Assembly (NCBI GenBank): GCA_963971425.1
Contig: OZ020514.1
Location: 12,777,218 to 12,841,217, forward strand
Reading direction: 5' to 3'
DNA length: 64,000 nt
Source: Bryoerythrophyllum caledonicum
Lineage: Eukaryota; Streptophyta; Bryopsida; Pottiales; Pottiaceae
This document shows, one piece after another, positions 1-11,479 of the stretch (its first letter is position 1; each line of letters begins with the position of its first letter). Both the position numbers and the translations under genes were made by a program. Below the pieces are notes generated by a model. That model was not told where the DNA came from and searched no databases. It was given only the letters and a program-made list of their open reading frames with translations.

Positions 1-2
1 CC

Positions 3-118
3 ACGAACATCCTTAGCGCCCAACCAATCTGGCTCAATCTGGGGCGTCCGACACCACCCAAGCCACAGAATACTCCCGGTGGTCGTGGTCGCAATTCCCT
101 GAACGATAAGAAGTACAG
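3..118 (+). pseudogene. gene P, exon fragment: end of ParB-like domain
   Basis: The open frame from base 3 reads TNILSAQPIWLNLGRP and ends with a basic NDKKY segment before a GT donor near 119. It aligns with gene M (reverse strand of about 36790-36930), which reads TNILDSRALWI then AGRP and NDKRF. In gene M this segment directly follows the ParB-like domain, so the catalytic-like part of gene P lies upstream of the window. No stop interrupts this short exon. Gene P as a whole is broken by two transposons and several nonsense codons downstream. Confidence 0.6.
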
Positions 119-410
119 GGTTAGTTGTCCACATTCAACTCGAGTCGAGCTGAGTATGAATATGTTCGGATCCATCATTCTTGTTTACATGTTGAACTGA
201 TATAATGCTTACTCTTCAGATGCAAATGTTAGCTAGTAAGATAGATTTATTCATATTGTTGACATACATGTTCAGCTCGGCTCGAGCTGAACATGCTTCG
301 AAGTGCATGCAGTTTAGTTTCCGGAATCTGACATGTTGTTATGAAATAGCAGGAATTCATCGAAGAAGTTCAGCTTTGGTTTGCATGTATCGATGTAAAC
401 TCGAATATAA
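119..410 (+). repeat. gene P intron with two TE-P/TE4-type palindromes
   Basis: Intron of gene P. It holds two members of the palindrome family: one at about 137-158 (CAACTCGAGTCGAGCTGAG) and one at about 267-296. The second reads CATGTTCAGCTCG, then GC, then TCGAGCTGAACATG, and is almost perfectly self-complementary over 29 bases. The outer arm CATG/CATG differs from the outer arms in TE4, but the core is the same. The acceptor is placed near 410, where homology with gene M resumes (GKKKKSDALDLHNEEKII). Confidence 0.65.
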
Positions 411-1082
411 GGTCGGCTGGAAAGAAGAAGAAGAGCGATGCTCTTGACCTTCACAACGAAGAGAAGATCATCACCAGATGTCACGACACTTATGCTCTCT
501 CGAGCGAGTTCATATCGTCATACGCGCAGGGCGAGCTGATTGATGTCAATTCAGCAGACCTCCGCAAGATGAAGGACAAGTCTTCTTGGAAAGCTGCGAA
601 GGATGGGGTGCTCAACCGGGAATTCTTCAAGTGGCTTGGCAACATGTCGGAGTCCGATCACTCGAAGATGCTTCTCCACATCTTGAATCGCAGCGGAGAA
701 AAGCGGACGCAGCGATGGCCGAAGCTCGTGATCAAGCAACCTACTTCAGTGTTGGAGAGGTGCTATACTGTGAAGGAGTGGGTTCAGCGGCGCAAGAGAA
801 AGCAGCTTGTCACGAGGGAGTTGTGCACAATTAAACCCTCCCTTGCTTTCTTTGATGCCGCAGAAATCTTCAGACTGGATCGCTAGAAGCAGCCCAAGAA
901 GGATTACTTCGTCTCGTCAGCGACGATGCTCGTCCTGCTTAAGCAACCGGGGGGGAGATCTTCTTCACGGAAGGGAAGATGCTTAGGAGCAAGAACAAGA
1001 AGGCTGAAGAGCTCTCTCCCTACATGAAGGCCTTCTTCAAATAGTTTTTGGAGAAGCGGTCCAGCTTCATGAAGTCTGTTGG
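411..1082 (+). pseudogene. gene P, central exon, 5' part (interrupted by TE1)
   Basis: The frame beginning AGKKKKSDALDLHNEEKI aligns over about 200 residues with gene M at 36549-35850. Shared blocks include DGVLNREFFKWLGNM (M: DGVLTREFFKFLGNM), HILNRSG, the basic WVQRRKRK / WVDRRKRK, and ELSPYMKAFFK / DLSPYAKEFFR. I recognise no catalytic motif here; it is a unique region of the long accessory protein. In-frame stops occur at 884 and at about 1052, with local frame slips near 900-1000, so this copy is dead. It ends where TE1 begins, and the homology continues at 22669. The function of this region is unknown. Confidence 0.65.
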
Positions 1083-1142
1083 GGAGCGAAGCTATTTTGT
1101 AAGCAGAAAGTGGTGAGCGGTGAGCGGTGAGCAGATAAATAT
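1083..1142 (+). repeat. TE1 left terminal inverted repeat
   Basis: The terminal block GCTATTTTGTAAGCAG is followed by GGTGAGCGGTGAGCGGTGAG. It is inverted-repeat partner to 22600-22659. The shared sequence is about 55 bases with substitutions and one small indel. The GTGAGCG heptamer repeats may be the transposase binding sites, by analogy with other MULE TIRs (inference). Confidence 0.7.
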
Positions 1143-1823
1143 TGGATTTAGGTAGTAATTTCTTGAGAACTTGATAATATTGGTAGGTTTTTTTTTTAAA
1201 ATGGCTATTAATAAATAAAAATGTGTACTATTTGCGAACTTATCTTATCTTTTAATGTGAAAAACGTATTATCCTATAACCGTGGAAATGGAATTTTTTG
1301 TAACTGCATTTTTACATTCAGAAGGAAAGGGGGATTTTGGGATGATTTGAAAATCCTTCTTTAGCCACATGTTGAATTGAAAATGTTCAAAGTATGCATT
1401 TACTCAATCAATAAGACTATCCCTAACATCCTGATATCTTGACAAGAATTGTTTCAAAGTGTTATCTTCTTCACTTTTATACTCATTACTTTCACTTTGT
1501 ACTGAAATGCAAGGAATAGTAATTCACAAAGTTTTTTATTAGAGTTTGAGGTGAGCCTCATATTAAGATTTATGGACTATTTTTGGAGTCAAGTATAGTA
1601 ATCAAAGAGCCATAATAGAAATTTATAGTGTACAAAGAAGGCCTAGCATCCTAGATAATCCATTATAGGATTCCATACAATGGTAAGATGAAAGTGTAGA
1701 AGAAGTAACTATGGTAAGATGAAACTGTAGAAGAAGTACAAATCGCAATATGTATTGGTGGCCCTTTTAGTCACACCAATGTTTCAATTGAATATGCAAT
1801 GACAAATACAATATATCCAAATG
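1143..1823. other. AT-rich left subterminal region of TE1, no gene seen
   Basis: Only AT-rich sequence and short broken frames are visible. The motif CCTATAACCGTGG at 1273-1285 resembles CCACGGCCATAGGG near the right end (22432 and 22510) in inverted orientation, so it is a possible subterminal repeat. Confidence 0.4.
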
Positions 1824-4800
1824 TCAAACCGTTACAACAGTTTGGCACTTGGGTAGAAGAACTTCCAACACGTGCTTGATTTCATTGTAGCTAAAACTTG
1901 GTGCGTGGATAAATTGATCTACCTCAGGAAGAAGATGACATAGTTGAGTAAAAATATAGTACATATGTTTGCGATTTATCCATTGACCACGCTTCCCTAG
2001 GGACTTCATTTTCATATCTTTGAAAAATGGACAATCGCAGCTTGGAAATTGTCCAATAGTGATTAGATATGACGATGCCTTGGATCCTTGGATAGATTCA
2101 AATGTAATAATTGAATCCAACCCTGGAGAAGGAAGCATGGTGACCTTTTGAACTTTACCATTAAATGTAAGGGCGGACGCATAGCTGTTGGAGTGTTTCA
2201 TAGATGGGGCCTTGGAGTTGCATCGAATGTTCTTCCCGAACCTGCGCTTTGGGTAATCGTTAGGGGAAATTGGTGTTGGGTACTCCTCAAAATTGATAAG
2301 TCCGATAAAATCACCGAACAATTCATGTGGTGCTAGTATAGGGCGTTCTGCCAATCGAAATCCGGCATGCTCTAAAGCATAGACTTCTAGTCGAGTAAGG
2401 TTGGTACCAAGCTTGACGGGCCAAACCTCGGGCACATGTGGTTTAGCCACAACCCACTTGGGCCTTGTGCCCTTCACACAACGTTTAATATTGTCGTTGC
2501 AAAAGAAAAATTGCATCTGCTCCACCTTATTCTTCTTGTAATAGGTCATCATTCCGGTGTAAGTAGGAGCTGTTGTAGACTTGTTGTATTGGACAATCTT
2601 GGCGACGCATTTTTTCTTTGTAATGGCTTGTTGTGCAAAGCAAGCTTTTGGTGAAGTCCTTCGAAGCCGCGCTATGTGGCACTCCTTCTCATTACAAGTC
2701 GTCTCAAGGGCCACCTTCGTATGTTGCGGAATTGGTGTGGCCGTTGTTGTCTCTTCAGCTCGGGGAATCTCTGCTACAGGTTCGGACTCATAGTCATGTG
2801 TATGACCAACAAAACTGCCTCCATTGCAGCGTGCTTTCTTTGCCGGCCGAGACATGCTGATCTTGTCTGGGCAATGAGAGTCATACTCTGATCCAATGGG
2901 GATGTTTGTCCTTTGTTTCAAAGATATGAAGACGTCTTCACCTTCAAAATGGGGCTCTCTCGTACAAAATTTGAAGCACCTGGCATTACCTCTAAGGCCG
3001 CATGGAGTTTCTTTGGATCTCTTGTAGTCTTGGCATTGCGTTGGGCAAGGTGCACACAAAGATCGTCTCTACTTGGGCTCGTGCCTGCTCTATCGCCTTT
3101 AGAGAACTGATAGTATGCAAGAACTTGCGTGAATGCTCTAACGTAGTCGTCCACTGTCGCTACATATAAATCATTTCCCTCTTTCCCGACTATTGGAGCC
3201 ATTTGTTGTACACTGTCTCCGCAAGGTTACAAGAGGGCATTTCCACGAGTTCTTCTTCACTGAGATTCTGCCACATGTAACAAGGTATTAGAGAATAGAT
3301 GACATATCAAATTATAAGTAAGATAGTACATAAAATCATAAGCAAGAAGATAAATTAATCTGTAAGTAAGATGAAATTCACATAGATAAGAAATATACAC
3401 TTACAAGCTCCATAAATCCACCCCATTGGCGGTATCGAAAGTGCCAAAAAGCAAGCCATAGGTCTAGACAAACAAGGCCTTCCTCGATTGTAGGGCCTAA
3501 TGATAACCACCAAGATCTGATGGCAAGGTATTTAGATTGCGCGTCTTCCAAAGAATTTGCATTCTTCTATTGCTTACATAGACGACGATGTTGCTTTTAC
3601 AGATCGGGTCAAATATCCGCCTTTGTGTGTTTTTCAAGAGATTGGAATAAGCATGTACGTTTCCGGTCATCCATTCAAATCTTTGCATCGCCAGAACTGT
3701 AAATGATCCTCACCGCATTCAAATTAGCTTGGGCATTGTCCGCCATAAATCCGTGGAAATTGGGCTCGGAAATGCCATGTCTTCCTGCAACGGCATTCAG
3801 GTTCTTCCAAAATACAACTTAGGCCTGAACGTCCTCAAATTGCATGTCACAAACTGCCATTGTCATGACACGACAATAGGAAGCATCGTAGACATGACAA
3901 GCCATTGTGGTCCAACCCTTCACACGCTTAACATCGTCAAACATCATCCAAGCATTCTGTAAATCTCCGCTAGTTTGCATCCGCATGACAAGATCGACAC
4001 CACTGCCGGGTCCAACTTCAGACATTTTAAAAACAAATACCTTGTCAGACGCTTCTCCTTGTCCAAGAAACATGTTGTTTTGCAAATACGCCCATTTGTT
4101 GGATCCTCTAAGCTTTGTTATGCTGTCCATGACTCCGTAGCGTCTGAGATAGCGGAAGGATGAGACCTTGTTTCGCAGATTTGGAGATGTTAAGTTCTTG
4201 CTCCTCTCAAGAACATGCACCAATTCCTCCTTCGACAGACTCTGTTCAGAGGCACCTTCTGGATTCAACAACAATTTTGCAACAAATTCCTTCCCGGCCT
4301 CCAATACTATAGCAGATGTTGTAGCGGATGGAGTTCTCTCAACTTGCTCGCTGAGGAGGGTCGTCAATTGTTCCTCAGCCTCTCTGTCAACACCAATCTT
4401 TACGGGATGTGACTGAATATCAATATAAACACAAGCACAAGACATCAGAGGGGGACTTAAGACATAGTAGATCTTGGCAGAGCAGACGTTTAAACATGAA
4501 GGAGGAGTCTGACACACTCTACAAACAAAAGTAGAGCCTTTTGGAGGTTTAGAATCAGGGACAAATGTTAAGTACAATGCTCCATCCCACTCTGTCTCAT
4601 TGGTTGGAGTAGGTCTATGAACTCTATCAAGGTAGTTACATTGGTCATTGACACACTTCAAGTGACCTAGGCATGAGGACATTCTAAAAGAGAGACCGAA
4701 GTCATTTATAATGTGGGTTGTGACTGTACGATTCCATGCATGACCATCATGACGCTTGTCCATGCCCTGCAGTAGCTTGGCTTGTGACTGCAAAGACAGC

Positions 4801-5524
4801 AGTGAAGCTGGAGGCAAAACAAAAATGACATCCCCATCAAAGCTTGGAGGCAAGCAATCCATAGTAGAAATCGGGACCTCTGAAAAATCAACCTTGGACA
4901 ATATAGACTTTGACCCTTTCTGGCACCTAGTTTTTGTATACATTCTACTATAGATGGCGAAGGTGATGTTGATGGTGGAAGAGGAGGTTTCACACAAACG
5001 GGTCGACTGTCATGAGAGGATTGACAAACTGGTGAATCTAGATGTACAAGAGATGGAGTACTATCTGGTTTTTCTTGATCAACAAGAATTGGGGTGTCCG
5101 TATCCGAGTCATCACTCAAAATGTGAATAATTTCACAACCTCGCTCAACTTTGACTTTGCGAGGGACGCTTGTTTGCTGATCCCTAGTTATAGAAACTCG
5201 AGATCCCAAAATTTGGGTGGATAAACTGTAAGTAGTTCGTCTAACACCGTACACTCTAAAAGTTCCTGGCTTGAGTAGCCAGGATTTTCCTTCGTCGGAA
5301 TTGATGGCATCCTGACCTATGGTGTGAGTGACAACACCAAACTCTGGGTCACGTACTTCTTCATCAACATAAACTGAATCCTCCAACAACTGAAACCTAG
5401 AAGAAAGTCTACTCGCTGTAACTGAGCAATGACCATCATATGCTACACGGAATGTAATCGGGATTTCTTCGCCCTGACCATGAATCACAACGGTACCTAC
5501 ACTACCTAAATCAATTGACGCCAT
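1824..5524 (-). pseudogene. MULE transposase of TE1 (SWIM finger), decayed
   Basis: Read on the reverse strand. The start ATG at 5524-5522 (MASIDLGSVGT) follows an acidic N-terminal region. Next comes a Cys/His-rich segment (CLGHLKCVNDQCNYLDR, about 4640-4690, then CRVC and HPVKIG), likely a DNA-binding zinc cluster. The core near 3680-3770 has GFMADNAQANLNAVR, GD and RTCLFHW, which is the second catalytic Asp region of this plant MULE group. The C-terminus carries a SWIM-like finger, SCDCPFF ... RKHMYY (about 1960-2046). The expected third Cys is Arg, so the finger looks broken. There are frameshifts near 4950 and 3055 and nonsense codons near 3817 and 3678. It would have moved TE1 and is now inactive. 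TE2 carries a more decayed relative. Confidence 0.75.
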
Positions 5525-6230
5525 CACAATCAACTTTAGAAGCAAAACAACAGAATGAGAGATTTACATTAAAAGATGTAATTTGATTTATACTCTAAAA
5601 CAACGAAGAATTTCAGACTGTCAAATTTTGGATGAAAAGCATGATAACGATTAATTGATAACATTGGCAAGTCTAGATCCGATTTAAGCGAAATGTAGAA
5701 CAAATAGTACACGGAGACTGACAATATTCAAAATGGTGGCGTTGTTGACATGAATTATGACCATGATGTATCTGACCTCAGGATGGAGAAAGTATCAATT
5801 TGAAATAGAACTAAGTGATGAGTTTTTAGTGCAATGCTACGAGGAGAAGGCAAACAATAGTATATACAACAACACACTTGTATTATAATTAAGTAGAGGA
5901 GGTTCACATACTGCGCTCCAAGTTTGAAATCATTGTGTACAAAGTAGTTGTAGCGGATCAAATATAGGTTTGAACAGCTCATAGAGGTTATGTTATTCAG
6001 TAAAGTAGTGAATACGAAGAAAAAATGAGGTAAATTCTAGCGGATGACAGATAGGTAGGTATGATTAGCACTTTCTAGAAATATTTTTTGCAATATAGTT
6101 GCTATGGGGATAAATTAATGAAATGTGGTGTCGACATTGGGTATTGGTTGATTTCAATGAGCATCATCTTCAAATGAATCATTTCCGATATTGTTAAGTC
6201 GTATAGGTTAGGAGAATTGGCATTTCTCAA
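5525..6230. promoter_or_regulatory. divergent intergenic region between MULE transposase and gene B
   Basis: About 700 AT-rich bases separate two genes that point away from each other, so both promoters should lie here. I see no convincing TATA box or repeated operator-like motif. The assignment rests on gene orientation only. Confidence 0.35.
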
Positions 6231-6736
6231 ATGTCTAGGATTTGTAGCAACAACTGTCTTGTTCAATTGAGTGAGAGGAAGAAAAAACGAAGGAGGAGAG
6301 GTATTATCTTTTCGAGTCGTAAGCAGCTGCAGAGATCTAGGATGGGAAAGCGCAAGGCATGTATTGGTCAGATAGACATATCTGAAACAACAAAGGTGTT
6401 GTCATTTAACTCTACGGAGCGTGATAGTGATTGCAAACTTCCGAACATTGAAGACAATGAAGGCGAGTCGTCGTCTCCGATGATGGTAAGGGCTTTGTCG
6501 CTGAGATTTGCATGAAGGTCCAATTGCATGTGTACGCAAAAGTTGGCTCTTAGTATTGCATCAATTATATATCATGCAAACTTAGTATACTCTTTGTGAA
6601 GCCCAACTTCTTGAACTTCGTTATTTAAACTTTTTATGATGTGGGTTTGTCAGGCAGAAGTTGCTGGAGAAAGTAGAGGATACTGTAACAACATACCACG
6701 GACTACAACATCTCCACAATCAACCCCTCCGAGAAG
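6231..6736 (+). pseudogene. gene B, first exons (basic/acidic N-terminus), interrupted by TE2
   Basis: Exon 1 starts at ATG 6231 (MSRICSNNCLVQLSER). It is very basic (KKKRRRRG), a possible nuclear localisation signal, and turns acidic (NIEDNEGESSSP) before the GT donor at 6486. Exon 2 starts after TTTGTCAG at 6654 in phase 0 and reads AEVAGESRGYCNN ... STPPRR. TE2 interrupts exon 2 at 6736 and it resumes at 13922, four bases before a GTAAG donor. A later ATG near 6340 (MGKRKACIG) is an alternative start. The role of this N-terminus is unknown; the downstream exons define the gene. Confidence 0.55.
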
Positions 6737-6815
6737 GACCAAGCTATTTTGCGTGCGTAATTTTGCGAGCCGCGAGCTGCGAGCCTAGGATTGCGAGCCT
6801 TGTTGGCAAAAATTG
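6737..6815 (+). repeat. TE2 left terminal inverted repeat
   Basis: GCTATTTTGCGTGC is followed by GCGAGCC/GCGAGCT heptamer repeats and ATTGCGAGCC. Its inverted partner is at 13836-13910. The heptamer-repeat architecture parallels TE1 (GTGAGCG), and both elements share GCTATTTTG close to the terminus. Confidence 0.75.
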
Positions 6816-7915
6816 AGTTCTTAATTTGAAAAGGGCATAAAAAAGTAAAAGTTTTAAGGTTTTTTTAGAATGACATTGATTAAATGCATTACATCAATGG
6901 ACCTATTACCGTGGGGAAGGGTGGAGAAATTGTATGCAAGAAGGATCTAAAAATGACAATATTGTTGATTTTTTTTTTATAAAAATGGACTTATGACCGT
7001 GGAGTCTAGGGTTCTACAATGTAGGGAAGATAGAATTTCTGAGGTTATAAAGCTTTGGAGCATGATTTTAGTATGTATAAAAAGACAGTGAGAGGGAGAG
7101 AGGGGAGGGAGAGAGGACGAAGTAGGGGGAGGAAGGTTTTAGAATTTGGAGAGTGGTAGTGGTTCTAGGAATCTGGGGATCGGAGGGGGTGGGAATAGTG
7201 CGATTTAAGGAGATGGCAAGTATAGTTTGGAAGGTTTTAGAGATGGAGCGTAGGAGACAATGAGAGTGGGACATCTGAAAATATTGGTTGAATTTAGGGT
7301 ACCATAGAACAAAGATTTAGAGTTAGGATTAGCAGTTTAGAGGTAGACGATTATGAGATAGATGATTCAATTTGGTGGATGATGACCCGGGGCACAATAA
7401 ATTTGGGAGATTTAAAAGGTGTATTGGCGGTAAAGCTAGTGCAAGGGAGAGCAAATGATTTAAAGTATGAAACTATTGGTAGAGGAGAAATAGTAAGTGG
7501 TTAGAACCAAAGATAAGGGAGAAAAGTGGGGAGATATGAAGGATAGTTTAGGGATAATTTGCAACCCCAGAATGTAGTTTTTGGAACTGGAAAAATTAGA
7601 AAGAGTCTTGGAGGGGGACATTAGAAGAGTGAGATATTAAACTTGACTTCTATATACTTGCAAGGGAAGTGTAAATCTCCAATCTCAGTCTCCCTCTGTC
7701 CCGTCATTTTTACGAAGTATAGACTCACGAGTGATGGACAAGAACTAGTACAAACGGTGGAAGTGGCCCTTTTAGTCTCACCGCCTTTTATATAGAATTG
7801 GAGTGACACAATATAAGTTTTGAGGGGACAACGCCTTACGCTCAGTGTGACGGTACTCGACGTTTTTGAGGGCAAATATCTCCATTATACTCTAGTTTGT
7901 TCCCATCTCAACTGG
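6816..7915. other. TE2 left internal region, no gene seen
   Basis: Purine-rich, low-complexity sequence (for example about 7080-7150, GAGAGGG runs) with no frame I can link to a protein family. TACCGTGGGG at 6909 and TGACCGTGGAG at 6985 may be subterminal motif copies shared with TE1. Confidence 0.35.
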
Positions 7916-9600
7916 CTAGAAGTCTGGGATATGTAGCTTAGATTGGATCCACCTTTGTCGTGTGTCCACAACACAACAATGAATGTCGTTGTTACAAAAG
8001 AAGAATTGCATTCTTTTCATTCTCAATTTCTTGAAATTGTCCATCAGTGCCATGTATGTTGAGGCAAATATACTTCTTCCGTGCTGCACAATCCTGCCCA
8101 CACACTACTTCCTTATATCGGCCTATAGAAATAAACATGTTTTACTGGATGTCTTAGGAAGCCTTCCAATGTGCCATTGCTTCTCATCACAGACAATCTC
8201 TTGCACAACTTTGACGTGTTGAATCGGGAAATAAATTGGAGGTGACACCGATGGAAGTACTTCAGTTGCTTCAAAAGAGCAAGTAGAGTGTTGTGGTCGC
8301 TCTTCAATCGTTAGGTCAACAATCATTGGATCAATACGACAAGCGTTCATCATTAAACGTGATGCCCTTATTTTGTCGGGGTGATGCTAGTCAAATTCTA
8401 ATCCTGGAGAAGAAACTATTTTTCTATTTAGATATACAAAAATTTCCTCACCTTCTAAGTAAAGATTGCAGGTACAGAACTCGTCTGCACCGAGCATATT
8501 GGCGAGTGCAGCATGATTTCCAGAGCGTTGAATGATGGAATAGGCAATGCAAAGAGTGAGTTAATCCTTCCCAAGATCGTTGCCTAGTTTTTTCACCTTT
8601 CAGATATTGATAATAGGCAACAATCCGTATGCATACCTAGACCATATCATCCATAGCCGCAGTATACATATGATAATTTTTTGCCTGACTGTTGGAACCA
8701 CTTGATGTGCACCAATTTCGTCAAAATATATGACAACATCTTGACCTGTTTGAACAGCTTCCGATAGATTGTTTGATCAATAATTATGATTAGTACAACG
8801 TTTGGCATGGCGAACTGATAGAAGAACTTAGGTTTCAAAATATAGCTAGTAGCGGCATAAGGTAGTATAATTAGATAAGTATGACAAGCGCCAAAAGAAA
8901 GTGCCGATGTCGGCACTCCTTTGAGAGTGACTTCTAGCAATGAATAGTGTAGTACTAACAACGGGATGCCGAAACCGATTCTACTCTAAAGTAATATTGA
9001 TGTCGGCATCCCGTTGTTGAATCTTGATGTCGGACATCAATTCTTTGAGATTTGGATTTGAATTGTCATGCCTACTTGAAATCGCATTCCATAATCTCCA
9101 GAACACTTGCTGAAATACCACATTTTAGAGTACATATCAAAAACCGCAATTGTCATCACGAGACAATAAATACAGTTGTACACATAGGCAGCCATAGTGG
9201 TCCAAGACTTGACACTTTTGACATGGTTAAACATCATCCGCGCATCCTCTAAGTCATCTCCAAGTTGCATAGTCTTAATTAAATCAACCGTGATCTCAAG
9301 TTCTATCTCTGCCATCTTGAAGATGAAAACATTATTGGGTTCATTGCTTGTCCTGGAAAACGCTTCTCCTAGATGAAGGCCCAATTATTAAAGCTTCTCA
9401 GTTTAATAAAAATGCCCATTACTTCAAAACAACGCAGATATCTAAAAGTGGTTATTTCATTTCAAATACTAGGGTAGAACATTTGCTTGAACTTGACCAA
9501 GACAAGGACAAGTTCCTCATAAGCAAGGGTCTTCTCAAGAATATTTTTTGGACACAAAAATAATTTCCGAGCTAATCCTTGCACGCTCCAACCACTATGG
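7916..9600 (-). pseudogene. decayed MULE transposase of TE2
   Basis: Separate reverse-strand fragments match the TE1 transposase in the expected order. The block at 9037-9384 (VFIFKMAEIELEITVDLI, then ARMMFNHVKSVKSWTTMA) corresponds to VFVFKMSEVGPGSGVDLV ... AWMMFDDVKRVKGWTTMA in TE1. The block at about 9462-9560 (KTLAYEELVLVL) matches SLSKEELVHVL. The block at 7916-8101 (MQFFFCNNDIHCCV, PKLHIP-like) matches MQFFFCNDNIKRCV ... KPHVPEV. The DDE core between them is largely missing or scrambled and no long frame remains. It is clearly older or more damaged than the TE1 copy. Confidence 0.65.
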
Positions 9601-10460
9601 AGGTGCCAACATCGGCACCCTTCTACAGAATCTCTCCTATATTTTAAAAAAAAAACCTCCAAAGGAGGTGCAAACATCAACACCCTACAAGAGAATCCAT
9701 CCTACATATGAAAAAAAACCATCTAAAGAGGATGCCGACATCGGCATCAAACTAGAGGATCATTCGCATGTCTAGAAAAAAAACCTAGAAATGGAATGCT
9801 CACATTAACACCCTCTAAAACACCTTTCCTATGTTTTTAAAAAAGAATCTTTAGGGAAGGTACGGACATTGGCACTCCACTAGAAGGCCCTTCATATTTT
9901 AAGAAAGAGAACCTCCAATGGGATTGCCGACATCGGCACTCCTCTACAGGATCGTTCTTATATTTAAAAATGAAACCTCCAAAGTGGATGCCAATACCGA
10001 CACTCTTCTAGAAGGCTCCTCCTATATTTAGAAAAGAGACCTCCAAAGGTAGTGCCGATATCGGCACTCGTCTAAAGGAGCTTTCTCATTTTAGAAAATC
10101 AATCTTTAGAGGGGTGTCGACAACGGCACTCCTCTAGAGGATCTATATATCTTTGAAAAGGAAAATTGAGACCTCTAAAGGAGGTGCCGACATCGGCACC
10201 CCCAGGACACCCTTATATTTTTATTAAAAGCAACCTTCAAAAAGAATTTTGACATTAAAATTTAACATCCCTCAAAAAATATTTTCTATTGTTAAAAAGA
10301 GAACCTCCAAAAGTGGTGCCGACATCGGCACTCCACTAGAGGACTCTTCTTTTGTTTAAAATGAGAACCTCTATAGGGGATGCCGACATTGGCACTCCAC
10401 AAGAAGGCTTATCCAATCTTTTAAATGGAACTTCCAAAAGGGAGTGCCGATATCGGCACC
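9596..10460. repeat. 65-bp satellite with GTGCCGACATCGGCAC palindrome (about 14 units)
   Basis: A palindrome of the form GTGCCGACATCGGCAC recurs at about 9602, 9667, 9730, 9797, 9859, 9924, 9987, 10053, 10116, 10183, 10250 (degenerate), 10314, 10378 and 10441. The spacing is 62-68 bases. Each unit is joined by an AT-rich linker such as TTTAGAAAAGAGACCTCCAA. Further copies occur at about 8904 and 9002, and on the far side of a hairpin at 10682, 10746 and 10876. This is a diverged tandem satellite whose palindrome is the best conserved part. Confidence 0.85.
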
Positions 10461-10466
10461 CTCTGG

Positions 10467-10676
10467 AATTTACATTCACACTCTAGAAAATTTTGAGAGA
10501 ATTCCAGAATGGTATCACACTTCATCATCCAACACTCAAAGAATAAGTTATCTACGGATGAAGTCTTGGAATTCACGAATTCATCCGTGGATAACTTGTT
10601 CTTAAAGTGTTGGATGATAAAGTTCAATATCATTTTGGAATTCTCTCAAAAATTTCCAGAGCGTGGATATGAATTC
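10467..10676. repeat. long imperfect hairpin at the satellite's symmetry centre
   Basis: The arms of about 95 bases (10467-10562 and 10580-10676) are inverted copies. The left has GAGAGAATTCCAGAATGG ... CATCATCCAACACT ... ATCTACGGATGAA. The right has TTCATCCGTGGATAACTTG ... AGTGTTGGATGAT ... TTTTGGAATTCTCTC. The loop is about 17 bases. GTGCCGACATCGGCAC units flank both sides, so the satellite itself is folded around this point. Confidence 0.85.
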
Positions 10677-11129
10677 TAGGGGATTGCCGATGTCGGCATC
10701 CCCTTTAGAGGATCCTTTTTTGAAGATAAAATAGGCCCTCTTATGGATTGCCGATGTCGGCACTCCCTCTAAAGATTTCCTTTTTACAGATAGCAAGGAT
10801 CTTTTGGATGAGTGTCAATGTGTCTTGCCTTGGAGACTCCTCTCAAAGGATATGGGAAGAGCGTCCTAGGGGGTGCCGATGTTGGCACCCTTTTTACAAG
10901 TATGATGATTGTGAAGAATATTGCATAATATTATATTGAATCTTATCAAATCTTATCAATCAACCATGCCATTTAGCTAACTCCAAATCCTTATCTACTC
11001 AAATTTGATTCAAATAAGGGCTCGCAAATGCATTGCTTGTGTCTATTTTTTTTGTCCAAAATGAAAGGTGCAAGTGCTTGTGATTGACAAAGTATTTCTT
11101 GTAGTCATCTTTTCCAGTAATATTGAAGG

Positions 11130-11470
11130 TCATCGTCATTGATCAACGCCAATTCACATGCCGGAGATTATCGTGGCCTTCAGCGACCTCACTCCATACT
11201 TAATGCATGCATCAAAGAGTTCATGAAAATGGTCATTAATATCTTCCTAAAAACTCCGTTGGCATTTTCTGCAACTTGTCTAGTCCAATCAAAGTATATT
11301 CCATCAAGAACATACAACACAATGAACAGCTATAGACCGTCCATGGAAGCAATTATTTCCTCCATCTTGTGCTTCACCATTGCTCTAAATACCACCAAAT
11401 ACATCGAGAAAACTTCCTTGTGTGCCTTCACCAATCTTACGATTATATGAAATGTTACATCTATATTATC
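11130..11470 (-). pseudogene. BTB/POZ domain fragment 1 captured in TE2
   Basis: On the reverse strand the region reads GDNIDVTFHIIVRLVKAHKE followed by VFSMYLVVFRAMVKHKMEE, the typical BTB pattern (D-V-F, then VKAHK-VL and VFR-AMF). Stops occur after the first 50 codons. It parallels fragment 2 at 12490-12963. BTB domains normally dimerise and recruit CUL3 ubiquitin ligases; nothing in MULE transposition needs one, so capture from a host gene is likely (inference). Confidence 0.6.
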
Positions 11471-11479
11471 TTCAATGAC

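Noticed and set aside
9596-10460. Regularly spaced palindromic repeats resembling a CRISPR array
   Set aside because: The spacing fits, but the spacers are related to each other, the setting is a plant MULE, and there are no cas genes. It is a satellite.
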